A DNA stretch of 64,000 nt, taken from NCBI RefSeq assembly GCF_001247745.1, contig NZ_LAIR01000002.1, positions 2,294,001 through 2,358,000 on the forward strand. Direction: 5' to 3'. Both the position numbers and the translations under genes were made by a program. Source of the stretch: Luteipulveratus halotolerans. Lineage in GTDB: Bacteria; Actinomycetota; Actinomycetes; Actinomycetales; Dermatophilaceae. Of this stretch, positions 34,870-43,169 are shown in pieces; position 1 is the stretch's first letter, and the number at the start of each line of letters is the position of its first letter. The notes beneath the pieces were generated by a model that did not search any database, was not told the DNA's origin, and saw nothing but the letters and a program-made list of their open reading frames with translations.

Positions 34870-36120
34870 ATGGCCGAGCTGTCACCCGTGCTCAAGCAGG
34901 CAACGCCTGTCGTCGCCACGCATGGTGAGGGCGTCCACCTGTACGACGCCGAGGGCCGCAGCTATCTCGACTTCACCGCCGGCATCGGCGTGACCAGCAC
35001 CGGTCACTGCCATCCGCGGGTCGTCGCCGCCGCCCAGGAGCAGGTCGGCAAGCTCATCCACGGCCAGTACACGACGGTCATGCACGAGCCGCTGCTCACG
35101 CTGGTCGACCGTCTCGGCGAGGTGCTCCCTCAGGGCCTGGACCGCATGTTCTTCGCCAACTCGGGGTCGGAGGCCATCGAGTCGGCGCTGCGCCTGGCGC
35201 GGCAGGCGACCGGCCGCCCCAACGTGATCGTCTTCCACGGCGGCTTCCACGGTCGTACGGTCGCGGCCGCGTCAATGACGTCGTCCGGCACCAAGTTCCG
35301 GTCCGGCTTCTCTCCCCTGATGGCGGGCGTCCAGGTGTCGCCGTTCCCCGACCCGGGTCACTTCGGCTGGAGCCAGGAGGAGGCCACGGCGTTCGCGCTC
35401 AAGCAGCTCGACTACACCCTGCAGACCCTCTCGGCGCCCGCTGACACGGCCGCGTTCTTCGTCGAGCCGGTGCTCGGCGAGGGCGGCTACGTGCCCGCCT
35501 CCGCCGAGTTCCTCGCCGGCCTGCGCGAGCGGGCCGATCAGCACGGCATCCTGCTCGTGGTCGATGAGGTGCAGACCGGCTGGGGCCGCACCGGGAAGTT
35601 CTGGGGCGGCGACCACTTCGACGCGAAGGCCGACATCCTCGTCACCGCGAAGGGCCTCGCCTCCGGCTTCCCGCTCTCGGGCATCGCGGCGTCGAACGCG
35701 CTCATGGAGAAGGCCTGGCCCGGATCCCAGGGCGGCACGTACGGCGCCAACGCCGTCGCCTGCGCCGCCGCGATCGCGACGCTCGACGTCATCCGGGACG
35801 AGCAGCTCGTCGACAACTCCGCTGCTCGCGGTGAGCAGCTCAAGGGCGCCCTGCAGCAGGTCGCCGACAAGCACGAGCAGATCGTCGACGTGCGGGGCCT
35901 CGGCCTGATGATCGGCAACGAGTTCCGCGACGCCGACGGCAACCCCGACGGCGCCACCGCGACCAAGGCCCAGCAGGAGGCGGCGCGTCGTGGTCTGCTG
36001 CTGCTCACCTGCGGCGCCTGGGGTCAGGTCGTCCGGTTCATCCCCGCCCTCGTGGTCAACGAGCAGGAGGTCGACGAGGCCGCCGGGCTGTGGGCCGAGG
36101 CGGTCGACGCGGTGCTGTAG
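34870..36120 (+). CDS. Class III aminotransferase (GABA / diaminobutyrate type)
   Basis: A 416-residue PLP enzyme. Family blocks are YLDFTAGIGVTSTGHCHP, MFFANSGSEAIESALRLAR, VFHGGFHGRTVAAASMTSS, ILLVVDEVQTGWGRTGKF and the PLP-lysine in ILVTAKGLASGFPLS. It moves an omega-amino group from GABA, diaminobutyrate or a similar amine to 2-oxoglutarate. ATG 34870 has GGAGG four bases upstream. Under the same palindrome as the aldehyde dehydrogenase, with which it would form a transaminase/dehydrogenase pair (GabT-GabD or DoeD-DoeC). Confidence 0.93.
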   Translation: MAELSPVLKQATPVVATHGEGVHLYDAEGRSYLDFTAGIGVTSTGHCHPRVVAAAQEQVGKLIHGQYTTVMHEPLLTLVDRLGEVLPQGLDRMFFANSGSEAIESALRLARQATGRPNVIVFHGGFHGRTVAAASMTSSGTKFRSGFSPLMAGVQVSPFPDPGHFGWSQEEATAFALKQLDYTLQTLSAPADTAAFFVEPVLGEGGYVPASAEFLAGLRERADQHGILLVVDEVQTGWGRTGKFWGGDHFDAKADILVTAKGLASGFPLSGIAASNALMEKAWPGSQGGTYGANAVACAAAIATLDVIRDEQLVDNSAARGEQLKGALQQVADKHEQIVDVRGLGLMIGNEFRDADGNPDGATATKAQQEAARRGLLLLTCGAWGQVVRFIPALVVNEQEVDEAAGLWAEAVDAVL

Positions 36121-36132
36121 GACCACCCGCCC

Positions 36133-36178
36133 GTACGCCGACGGCCGGCCACCCGCACAGGGTGACCGGCCGTCGTAC
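36133..36178. terminator. Bidirectional hairpin between convergent genes
   Basis: A long stem (core GACGGCCGG at 36140-36148 and CCGGCCGTC at 36166-36174, extended outward by GTACG/CGTAC) in the 70-base space between the aminotransferase and the MHS transporter. No T-run is seen. Confidence 0.7.
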
Positions 36179-36190
36179 GTGCTGGGAGCG

Positions 36191-37558
36191 TCAGCCGTTC
36201 TCGGCGGCGAGCTGGCGCTGCTCCTCCTTGGCCTCGGGCGTGCCCGGGACCTCGGTGCCGCGCAGCGACTCACCCTTGGTCTCGATGAGGAACCAGGCGG
36301 CGATGATGCCGATGACACAGGCACCGACCATGTAGTACGCGGGCCACATGTTGTCGCCGGTCTCGTCGATCAGCCACTCGTTGATCGACGGCGCCGAACC
36401 ACCGAAGACCGACGTCGCGACGTTGTAGCCGATCGCCACACCCGCGAAGCGGACGATCGTCGGGAACATCGCCGGGAAGGTCGCCGAGATCGTGGCCAGC
36501 TGCGGGCAGTAGAGCAGACCGATGACCGCGAACGCGATGATCGCGCCGGTGAGGTTGGTGGCCATCAGCTTGTACATCGGGATGATCGCGATGATCAGCG
36601 CGAGGCAGGAGAACAGCCACATCGGACGACGGCCGATCTTGTCGGACAGGCGACCGAAGAACGGCAGCGTCAGCAGCATCGCGATCTGCCCGAAGAACGG
36701 CACGAGCAGCGCATCGTCCTCGGTCATGCCGATGGTGCCCTGCAGGTACGTCGGCGTGTAGCTCAGCAGCGTGTAGTTGACGACGTTGAGTGCGATGACC
36801 AGACCGAACAGCGTGAGGATCGGGCGGGTGTACTTGGTGAGCAGATCCTTGAAGACGCCCTTGACCTGCTCCTCGGTCTCCTGCTTCTCCTCGAGCTCCT
36901 TGAAGACCGGCGTGTCCTCCATCCTGGACCGCAGGTACATACCGATCAGGCCGAGCGGCGCGGCCACGAAGAACGGGATACGCCAGCCCCAGTCACCGAG
37001 CTGGTTGTCGTTGAGCGTGTGCACCAGGATCAGCGCGATGCCGTTGCCCATCGTGAAGCCCGTGAGCGTACCGACCTCAAGGAAGCTGCCGTAGAAGCCG
37101 CGCTTCTTGTCGGGGGCGTACTCGGCCATGAAGGTCGCGGCACCGCCGTACTCACCACCGGCGGAGAAGCCCTGGAGCATGCGCAGGAGGTAAAGGATGA
37201 CCGGCGCAGCCCAACCGATCGTCTCGTAGCTCGGGATGAGGCCGACGCACAGCGTCGAGCCGGCCATCAGGATGATCGTCATCGCCAGGACGCGCTTGCG
37301 ACCGATCTTGTCGCCGAGCGGACCCCAGAACAGACCACCGATCGGACGGATCAGGAACGAGATCGCGAATCCGACGAGGGTGAAGAACACCGCGTTGTCG
37401 CCTTCAGGGAAGAGCGACGAGGCGATGTGCGTGGTCATGTAGGCGTACACGCCGTAGTCGAACCACTCGACCGCGTTACCGATCGCAGAAGCACCGATCG
37501 CGCGATGGAGGATGCTGGGCTCCACCTCGTCGGTGGTTGTCGGACTCTGGCTTGCCAT
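36191..37558 (-). CDS. MHS-family MFS symporter (ProP-like)
   Basis: A 455-residue, 12-helix transporter of the metabolite:H+ symporter group that includes the compatible-solute importer ProP. Typical parts are SAIGNAVEWFDYGVYAY, the loop 2-3 motif WGPLGDKIGRKR, and LLRMLQGFSAGGEYGGAATF with the C-terminal copy FGRLSDKIGRRP. ATG 37558 has GGAGAAGAGA upstream. Its promoter carries site 3 of the palindrome, so it should import the substrate of the catabolic cluster; ectoine, betaine-like or GABA-like solutes all fit ProP relatives. Confidence 0.92.
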   Translation of the reverse strand: MASQSPTTTDEVEPSILHRAIGASAIGNAVEWFDYGVYAYMTTHIASSLFPEGDNAVFFTLVGFAISFLIRPIGGLFWGPLGDKIGRKRVLAMTIILMAGSTLCVGLIPSYETIGWAAPVILYLLRMLQGFSAGGEYGGAATFMAEYAPDKKRGFYGSFLEVGTLTGFTMGNGIALILVHTLNDNQLGDWGWRIPFFVAAPLGLIGMYLRSRMEDTPVFKELEEKQETEEQVKGVFKDLLTKYTRPILTLFGLVIALNVVNYTLLSYTPTYLQGTIGMTEDDALLVPFFGQIAMLLTLPFFGRLSDKIGRRPMWLFSCLALIIAIIPMYKLMATNLTGAIIAFAVIGLLYCPQLATISATFPAMFPTIVRFAGVAIGYNVATSVFGGSAPSINEWLIDETGDNMWPAYYMVGACVIGIIAAWFLIETKGESLRGTEVPGTPEAKEEQRQLAAENG

Positions 37559-37606
37559 GGGTATCTCTTCTCCGTCCAAGCGGTATGGAGCTACGTCTGT
37601 GCGCAA

Positions 37607-37620
37607 CATTGTCGACAATC
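37607..37620. promoter_or_regulatory. GntR-type operator, site 3
   Basis: CATTGTCGACAATC; the inner 12 bases ATTGTCGACAAT are a perfect palindrome identical to those of site 2. Located 49 bases before the MHS transporter start. The rest of 37559-37798 holds only the hppD terminator. Confidence 0.8.
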
Positions 37621-37721
37621 AGACACACTAGCGGTGCCTCTCCGGCTCAGCACGCTTTCATCACCGCAGGATCAATGCAACCTGTGCAGCGGCGCGGCGC
37701 CCGATGCGGCCGGTACGCGAA

Positions 37722-37761
37722 AACGCACTGCAGGCGCGGCATTCCGCGCCTGCAGGGCGTT
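37722..37761 (-). terminator. Rho-independent terminator of hppD
   Basis: A stem of AACGC plus CTGCAGGCGCGG (37728-37739) with CCGCGCCTGCAG (37744-37755) plus GCGTT, loop of four bases. On the minus strand it is followed by GCGTTTT, giving the usual T-run after the hppD stop. Confidence 0.8.
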
Positions 37762-37798
37762 CATCAGTCGGTCGGATCGGCCTCCCGAACCGGGTCGT

Positions 37799-39004
37799 TC
37801 ACAGGTTGCCGCGCAGGTCCTGCTCTCGCTCGATCGCCTCGAACAGCGCCTTGAAGTTGCCCTTGCCGAAGCCGAGCGAGCCGTGCCGCTCGATCAGCTC
37901 GAAGAACACCGTCGGACGGTCACCGAGCGGCTTGGTGAAGATCTGCAGCAGGTAGCCGTCCTCGTCGCGGTCGACCAGGATGCCGCGCTTCTGCAGCTCC
38001 TCGACCGGGACGCGCACCTCACCGATGCGCGCGCGCAGCTCGGGGTCCTCGTAGTAGGAGTCCGGGGTGCTGAGGAACTCGACACCGTTGGCGCGCAGCG
38101 CGTCCACGCTCGCGATGATGTCGCCGGTCGCGACCGCGAGGTGCTGAGCGCCCGCACCGCGGTAGAACTCGAGGTACTCGTCGATCTGCGACTTCTTCTT
38201 CGCCGGGGCCGGCTCGTTCAGCGGGAACTTCACCCGGTGGTTGCCGTTGGAGACGACCTTCGACATCAGCGCGGAGTAGTCGGTGGCGATGTCGTCACCG
38301 ATGAACTCGGCCATGTTCACGAAGCCCATGACGCGGTTGTAGAACGCCACCCACTCGTCCATCTTGCCGAGCTCGACGTTGCCGACGATGTGGTCGAGCG
38401 CCTGGAACAGCCGCTTCGGCTGGCCCTCGGGCTTGACGTAGGTCGACGAAGCAGGCTGGTACCCGGGCAGATACGGCCCGTCGTACTTGCTGCGGTCGAC
38501 CAGCGTGTGGCGCGTCTCGCCGTACGTCGCGATGGCCGCGATCCTGATCGTGCCGTGCTCGTCGGTGATGTCCTCGGGCTCACGGACGACGGTCGCACCG
38601 GCCTGCTTGGCCTGCGCGATGCACTTGTCGACGTCGGGCACCTCGAGGGCGATGTCAACGACGCCGTCACCGTGCTTGCGGTGGTGCTCGACGAGCGGGC
38701 TGTCGGGGTCGACCGCACCGTTGATGACGAACCGGATCGAGCCGGACTTCAGCACGAACGACTTGTGGTCGCGGTTGCCGTTCTCGGGCCCGGAGTACGC
38801 CACGAGCTCCATGCCCCACGCGGACTGGTAGTAGTGCGCGGCCTGGGTGGCGTTGCCGGCGACGAACACGATGGCATCCCAGCCGGTGACGGGGAACGGG
38901 TCCTTGTCGGCGTCGTACTCCACGAGGCCGACGAGCTGCTTGAGCTGGTCGAGGTCCAGGTCGGCCTCGCGCTCCTGCGGGGTGAGGTTCAAGGTGTCGG
39001 TCAT
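37799..39004 (-). CDS. hppD: 4-hydroxyphenylpyruvate dioxygenase
   Basis: A 401-residue Fe(II) dioxygenase converting 4-hydroxyphenylpyruvate to homogentisate, the substrate of HmgA at 3.6-4.9 kb. It has two VOC-type halves. Iron ligands are His in LFQALDHIVGNVE, His in GAGAQHLAVATGDI and Glu in RPTVFFELIERHG; the C-terminal helix GFGKGNFKALFEAIEREQ is conserved. ATG 39004 gives the usual N-terminus; the longer frame adds an unlikely Cys-rich leader. Divergent from an Lrp/AsnC regulator, which is its likely controller, with a 107-base promoter region. Confidence 0.96.
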   Translation of the reverse strand: MTDTLNLTPQEREADLDLDQLKQLVGLVEYDADKDPFPVTGWDAIVFVAGNATQAAHYYQSAWGMELVAYSGPENGNRDHKSFVLKSGSIRFVINGAVDPDSPLVEHHRKHGDGVVDIALEVPDVDKCIAQAKQAGATVVREPEDITDEHGTIRIAAIATYGETRHTLVDRSKYDGPYLPGYQPASSTYVKPEGQPKRLFQALDHIVGNVELGKMDEWVAFYNRVMGFVNMAEFIGDDIATDYSALMSKVVSNGNHRVKFPLNEPAPAKKKSQIDEYLEFYRGAGAQHLAVATGDIIASVDALRANGVEFLSTPDSYYEDPELRARIGEVRVPVEELQKRGILVDRDEDGYLLQIFTKPLGDRPTVFFELIERHGSLGFGKGNFKALFEAIEREQDLRGNL

Positions 39005-39111
39005 GGGGCCACTGTGGACCCGGTCACAGCACGCGGCAACACAGCCGCAGAGCACTGGTCATCCTGTGCAGAGTGCGCGGCTGCGACGCCCGCCCTCTGT
39101 ACGATCTGTGC

Positions 39112-39597
39112 ATGGTCACGCGCTCCCCGGTGGACGATCTGGATGCCCGGCTCATCGCCCTGCTCGCCGACCGTCCACAGATCGGAGTCCTCGGCGCATC
39201 CCGCGAGCTCGGCGTCGCGCGCGGCACCGTCCAGGCCCGCCTCGACCGCCTCGTCGAGCGCGGTGTGATCAGCTCGCTCGCGCCGACGATCGACCCGGTC
39301 GCGATGGGCTTCACCGTCACGGCGTTCTGCACGCTCGCGATCCAGCAGCACGGAGGTCAGCAGCCGGTGCTGGACCACCTGGCGTCGATCCCGCAGGTCA
39401 TCGAGGTGCACACGATCACCGGCGACGGCGACCTGATGGTGCGGATCGTCGCCCGCGACAACACCGACCTGCAACGCGTCATCGACCGCGTGGTCAGCAC
39501 CGGCCTGGTCACCCGCACCAGCAGCGTCATCGCGCTCGCCGAGCTCATCGGCCGTCGGACGCTCCCCCTGGTGCAGGCGGCCGCAGAAGGCGGCTGA
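39112..39597 (+). CDS. Lrp/AsnC family regulator
   Basis: A 161-residue regulator. The helix-turn-helix is near residues 5-55 (DDLDARLIALLADRPQIG, SRELGVARGTVQARLDRLVERGVI), and the RAM ligand-binding domain follows (PQVIEVHTITGDGDLMVRIVARD). ATG 39112 (MVTRSPVDD) is chosen; the frame extends 13 codons upstream without a better start. It is divergent from hppD, the common arrangement for the Lrp-type regulator of tyrosine degradation in actinobacteria. The effector is probably an aromatic amino acid (inference). Confidence 0.9.
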   Translation: MVTRSPVDDLDARLIALLADRPQIGVLGASRELGVARGTVQARLDRLVERGVISSLAPTIDPVAMGFTVTAFCTLAIQQHGGQQPVLDHLASIPQVIEVHTITGDGDLMVRIVARDNTDLQRVIDRVVSTGLVTRTSSVIALAELIGRRTLPLVQAAAEGG

Positions 39598-39613
39598 TCG
39601 GCGTACGCGTCGG

Positions 39614-40300
39614 TCAGCCGAGCACGTGCGCGAGGCGGGCGGCACCGGCGACGACGAGCGGACCGACGGTCGCGTCGTCGAAGGCCTGCAGCGACACCAC
39701 CCCGACCGAGGCCTCCAGCCCCGGGAGCCCGAGCACCGGCGCGGCGAGCCCGTGCGCGCCGGTCTGCAGCTCGCCGTCACTCACGACGTACGCCGGCCGC
39801 TCCGGGTCGTCGAGGCGCTCGACCCCGCGGCCGAGCAGGATGGCCCGTCCGGCCGCCCCGGCGTGCAACGAGTGACGGCTGCCGATGCGATAGGCGATGT
39901 GCAGGTCGGATCGGCTCGGCTCGACCACCGCGACTGCGACCGCGTCCGACCGGTCGGCGACGACGAGGTGTGCTGTGGCGTGGACCCGGTCGGCCAGGGT
40001 TCGCAACACCGGAATAGCAGCATCACGCAGCACAGGCAGGACCGAGGCGGACAGGCGAATCAGACCGATTCCCAGTCGAATTCGTCCGTCGTCGTGGCGG
40101 ACGACGTAGTCGTGCTGTGCGAGCGAGGCCACCAGTCGGTAGACCACGGGGCGACCGACACCGAGGGCCTGCGCCAGCTCGGTGACCGTGAGGCCCAGAG
40201 GGTGCTCACCGGAGGAGAGCAGGTCGAGCAGTGCGAGGCCGCGGTCCATCGTCTGGGAGGTCTCACCGCCCAGACCGGTGTTCGACGCACCCGACTCCAT
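39614..40300 (-). CDS. IclR family regulator
   Basis: A 228-residue regulator with an N-terminal winged helix (TMDRGLALLDLLSSGEH, LTVTELAQALGVGRPVVYRLVASL) and a C-terminal IclR effector domain (HLVVADRSDAVAVAVVEPSRS, SRHSLHAGAAGRAILLG). The chosen ATG at 40300 leaves only 22 bases to the divergent P1 peptidase start; an internal ATG at 40249 is possible. It probably controls the peptidase gene. Confidence 0.9.
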   Translation of the reverse strand: MESGASNTGLGGETSQTMDRGLALLDLLSSGEHPLGLTVTELAQALGVGRPVVYRLVASLAQHDYVVRHDDGRIRLGIGLIRLSASVLPVLRDAAIPVLRTLADRVHATAHLVVADRSDAVAVAVVEPSRSDLHIAYRIGSRHSLHAGAAGRAILLGRGVERLDDPERPAYVVSDGELQTGAHGLAAPVLGLPGLEASVGVVSLQAFDDATVGPLVVAGAARLAHVLG

Positions 40301-40322
40301 CCGGGCAACCTACCGTGGACCC

Positions 40323-41339
40323 ATGCGTCCTCCCGCGACCGTCGACGTCCACGCGCTGCTGCAGCACTCTCGTCCGCGAGGAGCCACGGACTCCATCACC
40401 GACGTGTCCGGCGTACGCGTCGGACAGGTCACGGTGACCGACGGCGCTGACGTCCACACCGGGGTCACCGCAATCGTTCCGGACCAGCTCAACCAGCAGC
40501 GGAAGTCGTTGCCCTGCAACGTTTTCGTCGGCAACGGCCACGGCAAGCTGATCGGGGCGACCCAGGTCGTCGAGCTCGGCACGATGGAGACTCCTGTCGT
40601 GCTCACCGCGACGCTGTCGGCGTTCAAGGCGGCGGACGCGCTCGTCGGGTGGGTGCTCGACCGTCCCGGCCGCGAGCGCACGATCTCGCTCAACCCGCTG
40701 GTCGGTGAGTGCAACGACGGCTGGCTGTCCGACATCCGCGCCCGTCCCGTCGAGGCGCACCATGTCGTCGAGGCGCTGGAGTCGGCGTCCACGGACAGGC
40801 CTGCCGAGGGTTCGGTGGGCGCCGGCACCGGCATGCGGGCGCTGGGGTTCAAGGGCGGGATCGGCACCGCCTCCCGCACGGCCGGCGTCGGCGGGTCGGA
40901 GCACGTGGTCGGCGTGCTGGTCCAGTCGAACTTCTCGGGCACGCTGCGCGTCGCCGGCCGCACCGTCGTACCTCCGCCGACGCCTGACGACCCGAATCAC
41001 CCTGATGCGCAAGGGAACTCGTGCATGATCGTGGTCGCCACAGATGCGGCGCTCGACGCTCGTCAGCTCGGTCGGGTGGCGCGCCGCGCGGTCTTCGCGA
41101 TGGGTCGGGTCGGCGCCGACTACCAGCACGGCAGCGGTGACTACGGCATCGCGTTCTCGACCGCCGAGCAGGTGCTGCCCCCTGCGGACTCCGACCTCGA
41201 CGCACTGCTGCTCGCGACGCTCGAGGCGACCGAGGCGGCGATCGTGCACTCACTCCTCGCAGCGTCGACCACGACCGGCCGCCTGGGCCGAACAGCGGTG
41301 GGGCTCACACCGGAGATGCTTCTCGACCAGCCTCGCTAG
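40323..41339 (+). CDS. P1 family peptidase (DmpA/BapA-like aminopeptidase)
   Basis: A 338-residue Ntn-like hydrolase of the S58/P1 family, which is self-cleaved to alpha and beta chains and hydrolyses N-terminal D- or beta-amino acids or amide/ester bonds. N-terminal SITDVSGVRVGQVTV, NVFVGNGHGKLIGATQVVE and the cleavage region PDAQGNSCMIVVATDAAL are visible; the Ser after Asn is the predicted nucleophile. The C-terminal SGDYGIAFST block fits too. ATG 40323 lies 22 bases from the divergent IclR start. The substrate is unknown. Confidence 0.9.
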   Translation: MRPPATVDVHALLQHSRPRGATDSITDVSGVRVGQVTVTDGADVHTGVTAIVPDQLNQQRKSLPCNVFVGNGHGKLIGATQVVELGTMETPVVLTATLSAFKAADALVGWVLDRPGRERTISLNPLVGECNDGWLSDIRARPVEAHHVVEALESASTDRPAEGSVGAGTGMRALGFKGGIGTASRTAGVGGSEHVVGVLVQSNFSGTLRVAGRTVVPPPTPDDPNHPDAQGNSCMIVVATDAALDARQLGRVARRAVFAMGRVGADYQHGSGDYGIAFSTAEQVLPPADSDLDALLLATLEATEAAIVHSLLAASTTTGRLGRTAVGLTPEMLLDQPR

Positions 41340-41379
41340 AGGTCGTCGATCGTCCGGAACCCGTCCTACGGTCGGGCCC

Positions 41380-41940
41380 ATGACCGATGACACGCCCTTG
41401 AAGTGGCCGCCCGTGGCGGGCAGCGAGATCGACACGTTGCTGGGCTCGTTGGAACGCCAGCGCCGCACGTTCGCGTGGAAGGCCGACGGCCTCGATGCGG
41501 CCGGCCTGCAGGCGACCGTCGGCGCCTCGACGATGACGATCGGCGGCCTGCTCAACCACCTGGCCCTCGTCGAGGACGACTACTTCACCCGCCGCCTCGT
41601 CGACGGCGACATGCCCGAGCCGTGGCGCAGCGTCGACTGGGACGCCGACCCCGACTGGGAGTGGCGTACTGCTGCTGATGAGACACCCGAGGCGCTGCAG
41701 CAGCGCTGGCGTGAGTCCGTACGCCGGTCCCGCGTCGCCACCCGAGAAGCGTTGGAGGACAACGGCGCTGGCACCCTGATGAAGATCGGCTGGCCGAACG
41801 GCGAGACCCCGAGCCTGCGTTCCATGCTGGCGGGGCTCATCGAGGAGTACGCCCGCCACACCGGGCACGCCGACCTGATCCGCGAGGCGGTCGACGGCCG
41901 CGTCGGCGAGGACCCGCCCGACGACTTCGTCATCGCCTGA
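41380..41940 (+). CDS. DinB-fold protein (DUF664)
   Basis: A 186-residue four-helix-bundle protein of the DinB/DUF664 superfamily, which includes mycothiol-dependent enzymes. Probable metal ligands are His in GGLLNHLALVEDDYF and the two His in EEYARHTGHADLIREAVDG. ATG 41380 starts the usual N-terminus. It lies 40 bases after the P1 peptidase gene. Mycothiol-dependent isomerases belong to this superfamily, but this DUF664 subtype has no proven activity. Confidence 0.88.
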   Translation: MTDDTPLKWPPVAGSEIDTLLGSLERQRRTFAWKADGLDAAGLQATVGASTMTIGGLLNHLALVEDDYFTRRLVDGDMPEPWRSVDWDADPDWEWRTAADETPEALQQRWRESVRRSRVATREALEDNGAGTLMKIGWPNGETPSLRSMLAGLIEEYARHTGHADLIREAVDGRVGEDPPDDFVIA

Positions 41941-41958
41941 TCCACGGTGCGGGCGCAC

Positions 41959-42048
41959 CCAGGCAACTGCGTCACCTGCGAGGCAACCGCGTCTCCTCGA
42001 TCTGACGCGCTTACAAGTGCGTCAGACTCGGGGGACGCAGTTGCCTGG
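41959..42048. repeat. Nested palindrome between convergent genes
   Basis: Outer 15-bp perfect arms CCAGGCAACTGCGTC (41959-41973) and GACGCAGTTGCCTGG (42034-42048); inner hairpin CTGACGC (42002-42008) and GCGTCAG (42019-42025). It fills most of the 160-base space between the DinB and DUF695 genes, which has no gene. Probably a bidirectional terminator or a small mobile palindrome. Confidence 0.75.
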
Positions 42049-42100
42049 TGCAGCCCCAGGCTGGAGGCGTACGCCCGGCGCGGCGTACACCGACCGCCGG

Positions 42101-43132
42101 TCAGCGCAGGTGCTGCACCGCACTCCAGCCCGGGTCGTACTCCCGCTCGACATTGCGCTTGCCGACGTGCTCGCGTGCCGTCGCGACCACCTGGTCGGGC
42201 ACGGTCGACGAGCCGTCGAGGTAGTAGTGCAGGCGGCGCGCGCCGGCGGTCGTCTCGTGGGCGATCAGCTGTCCGCCCTCTCCCAGGCTGTCGGCGAGCG
42301 CGTCCTCGACCGTGCGCAGCGCGCTGAGTCCTTCGGGCGTCGGCATGCCGTCGTCGGCACGGTCGTACGGCACCGTGACGGCGACGTGCGTGTCGAGCAA
42401 CGGCTCACTCGCCGCCGCCAACGGCACCCGCGCCGTCGCGACGACCGGACCGCCGGGACCGGTGCCCTGCAGCTGCACCCACACGGGCGCGCCGTCTGCA
42501 CCGACGAACTCCTGGGCGAGGTCGCGGACCACGGCGCGCAGGCCCGACAGCCCGAAGCCGTCCAGCGGTGCGACGTCGCTGGGCGCGAGCTCACCGATCC
42601 AGGTCTCGGTCTGCACCTCACCGAGTGCCGAGTCGAGGATCAGGAAGGTCGCGAGCGTCCGCTGGTCGCCGAGCTGCGCCATCACCGGATGGGAGACCGC
42701 GACGTCGACGCGCGTGCCCACCCGGCGTACGCCGACCCGAACCCGATCGAGGTCGACCTCGTGGCCTCCCACCTCGATCGTCGCGCCCGCGAGATCGACC
42801 AGGCCCGGCCGCGCGTCGGCGTACGACCAGATCGCGTCCGGCCCGGGACCCGCGTCGCGCCACCGCCGTGCGAGCGCGCGCAGCTCGGGGTCGCCGTCAG
42901 CCGAGACGACCAGCAGGTGCACGGCCTCACGGCCGGGTGCGATCTCCCAGGCCAGGCCGGTGTGGATCGCCTCGACCCGGGGCGCGAGCACGTCGACCAG
43001 GTCGGTGGGGTCGTCCTTGCCGACTGCGTCGCCGCACGCGTCGGCGCCGCCGGCCGACCACCACTGCCAGAACTGCTCGATCTGCGCCGCGCGGGTGTCG
43101 GGTGTACGGGCGGACCGGTTCCACAAAGCCAT
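42101..43132 (-). CDS. DUF695-containing protein
   Basis: A 343-residue soluble protein. The C-terminal third (GMPTPEGLSALRTVEDALADSLG, AGARRLHYYLDGSSTVPDQV) resembles the DUF695 domain. The N-terminal two thirds (IEQFWQWWSAGGADACGDAV ... VVSADGDPELRALARRWRDA) matches a domain often fused to it. No catalytic motif is apparent and no signal peptide is seen. ATG 43132 is 37 bases after the AraC gene on the same strand. Function unknown. Confidence 0.82.
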   Translation of the reverse strand: MALWNRSARTPDTRAAQIEQFWQWWSAGGADACGDAVGKDDPTDLVDVLAPRVEAIHTGLAWEIAPGREAVHLLVVSADGDPELRALARRWRDAGPGPDAIWSYADARPGLVDLAGATIEVGGHEVDLDRVRVGVRRVGTRVDVAVSHPVMAQLGDQRTLATFLILDSALGEVQTETWIGELAPSDVAPLDGFGLSGLRAVVRDLAQEFVGADGAPVWVQLQGTGPGGPVVATARVPLAAASEPLLDTHVAVTVPYDRADDGMPTPEGLSALRTVEDALADSLGEGGQLIAHETTAGARRLHYYLDGSSTVPDQVVATAREHVGKRNVEREYDPGWSAVQHLR

Positions 43133-43169
43133 CCCCGGAGCATGCCAGGCGCTCCTGGAGCCGTCGTCG

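Noticed and set aside
39012..39029. CTGTG-N8-CACAG inverted repeat between hppD and the Lrp gene
   Set aside because: Arms are only five bases and Lrp-type sites are poorly defined; not strong enough to list as an operator.
35990..39268. A 1092-codon plus-strand open frame over the MHS transporter and hppD
   Set aside because: It spans two well-supported minus-strand genes, their intergenic operator and a terminator; composition is antisense-like.
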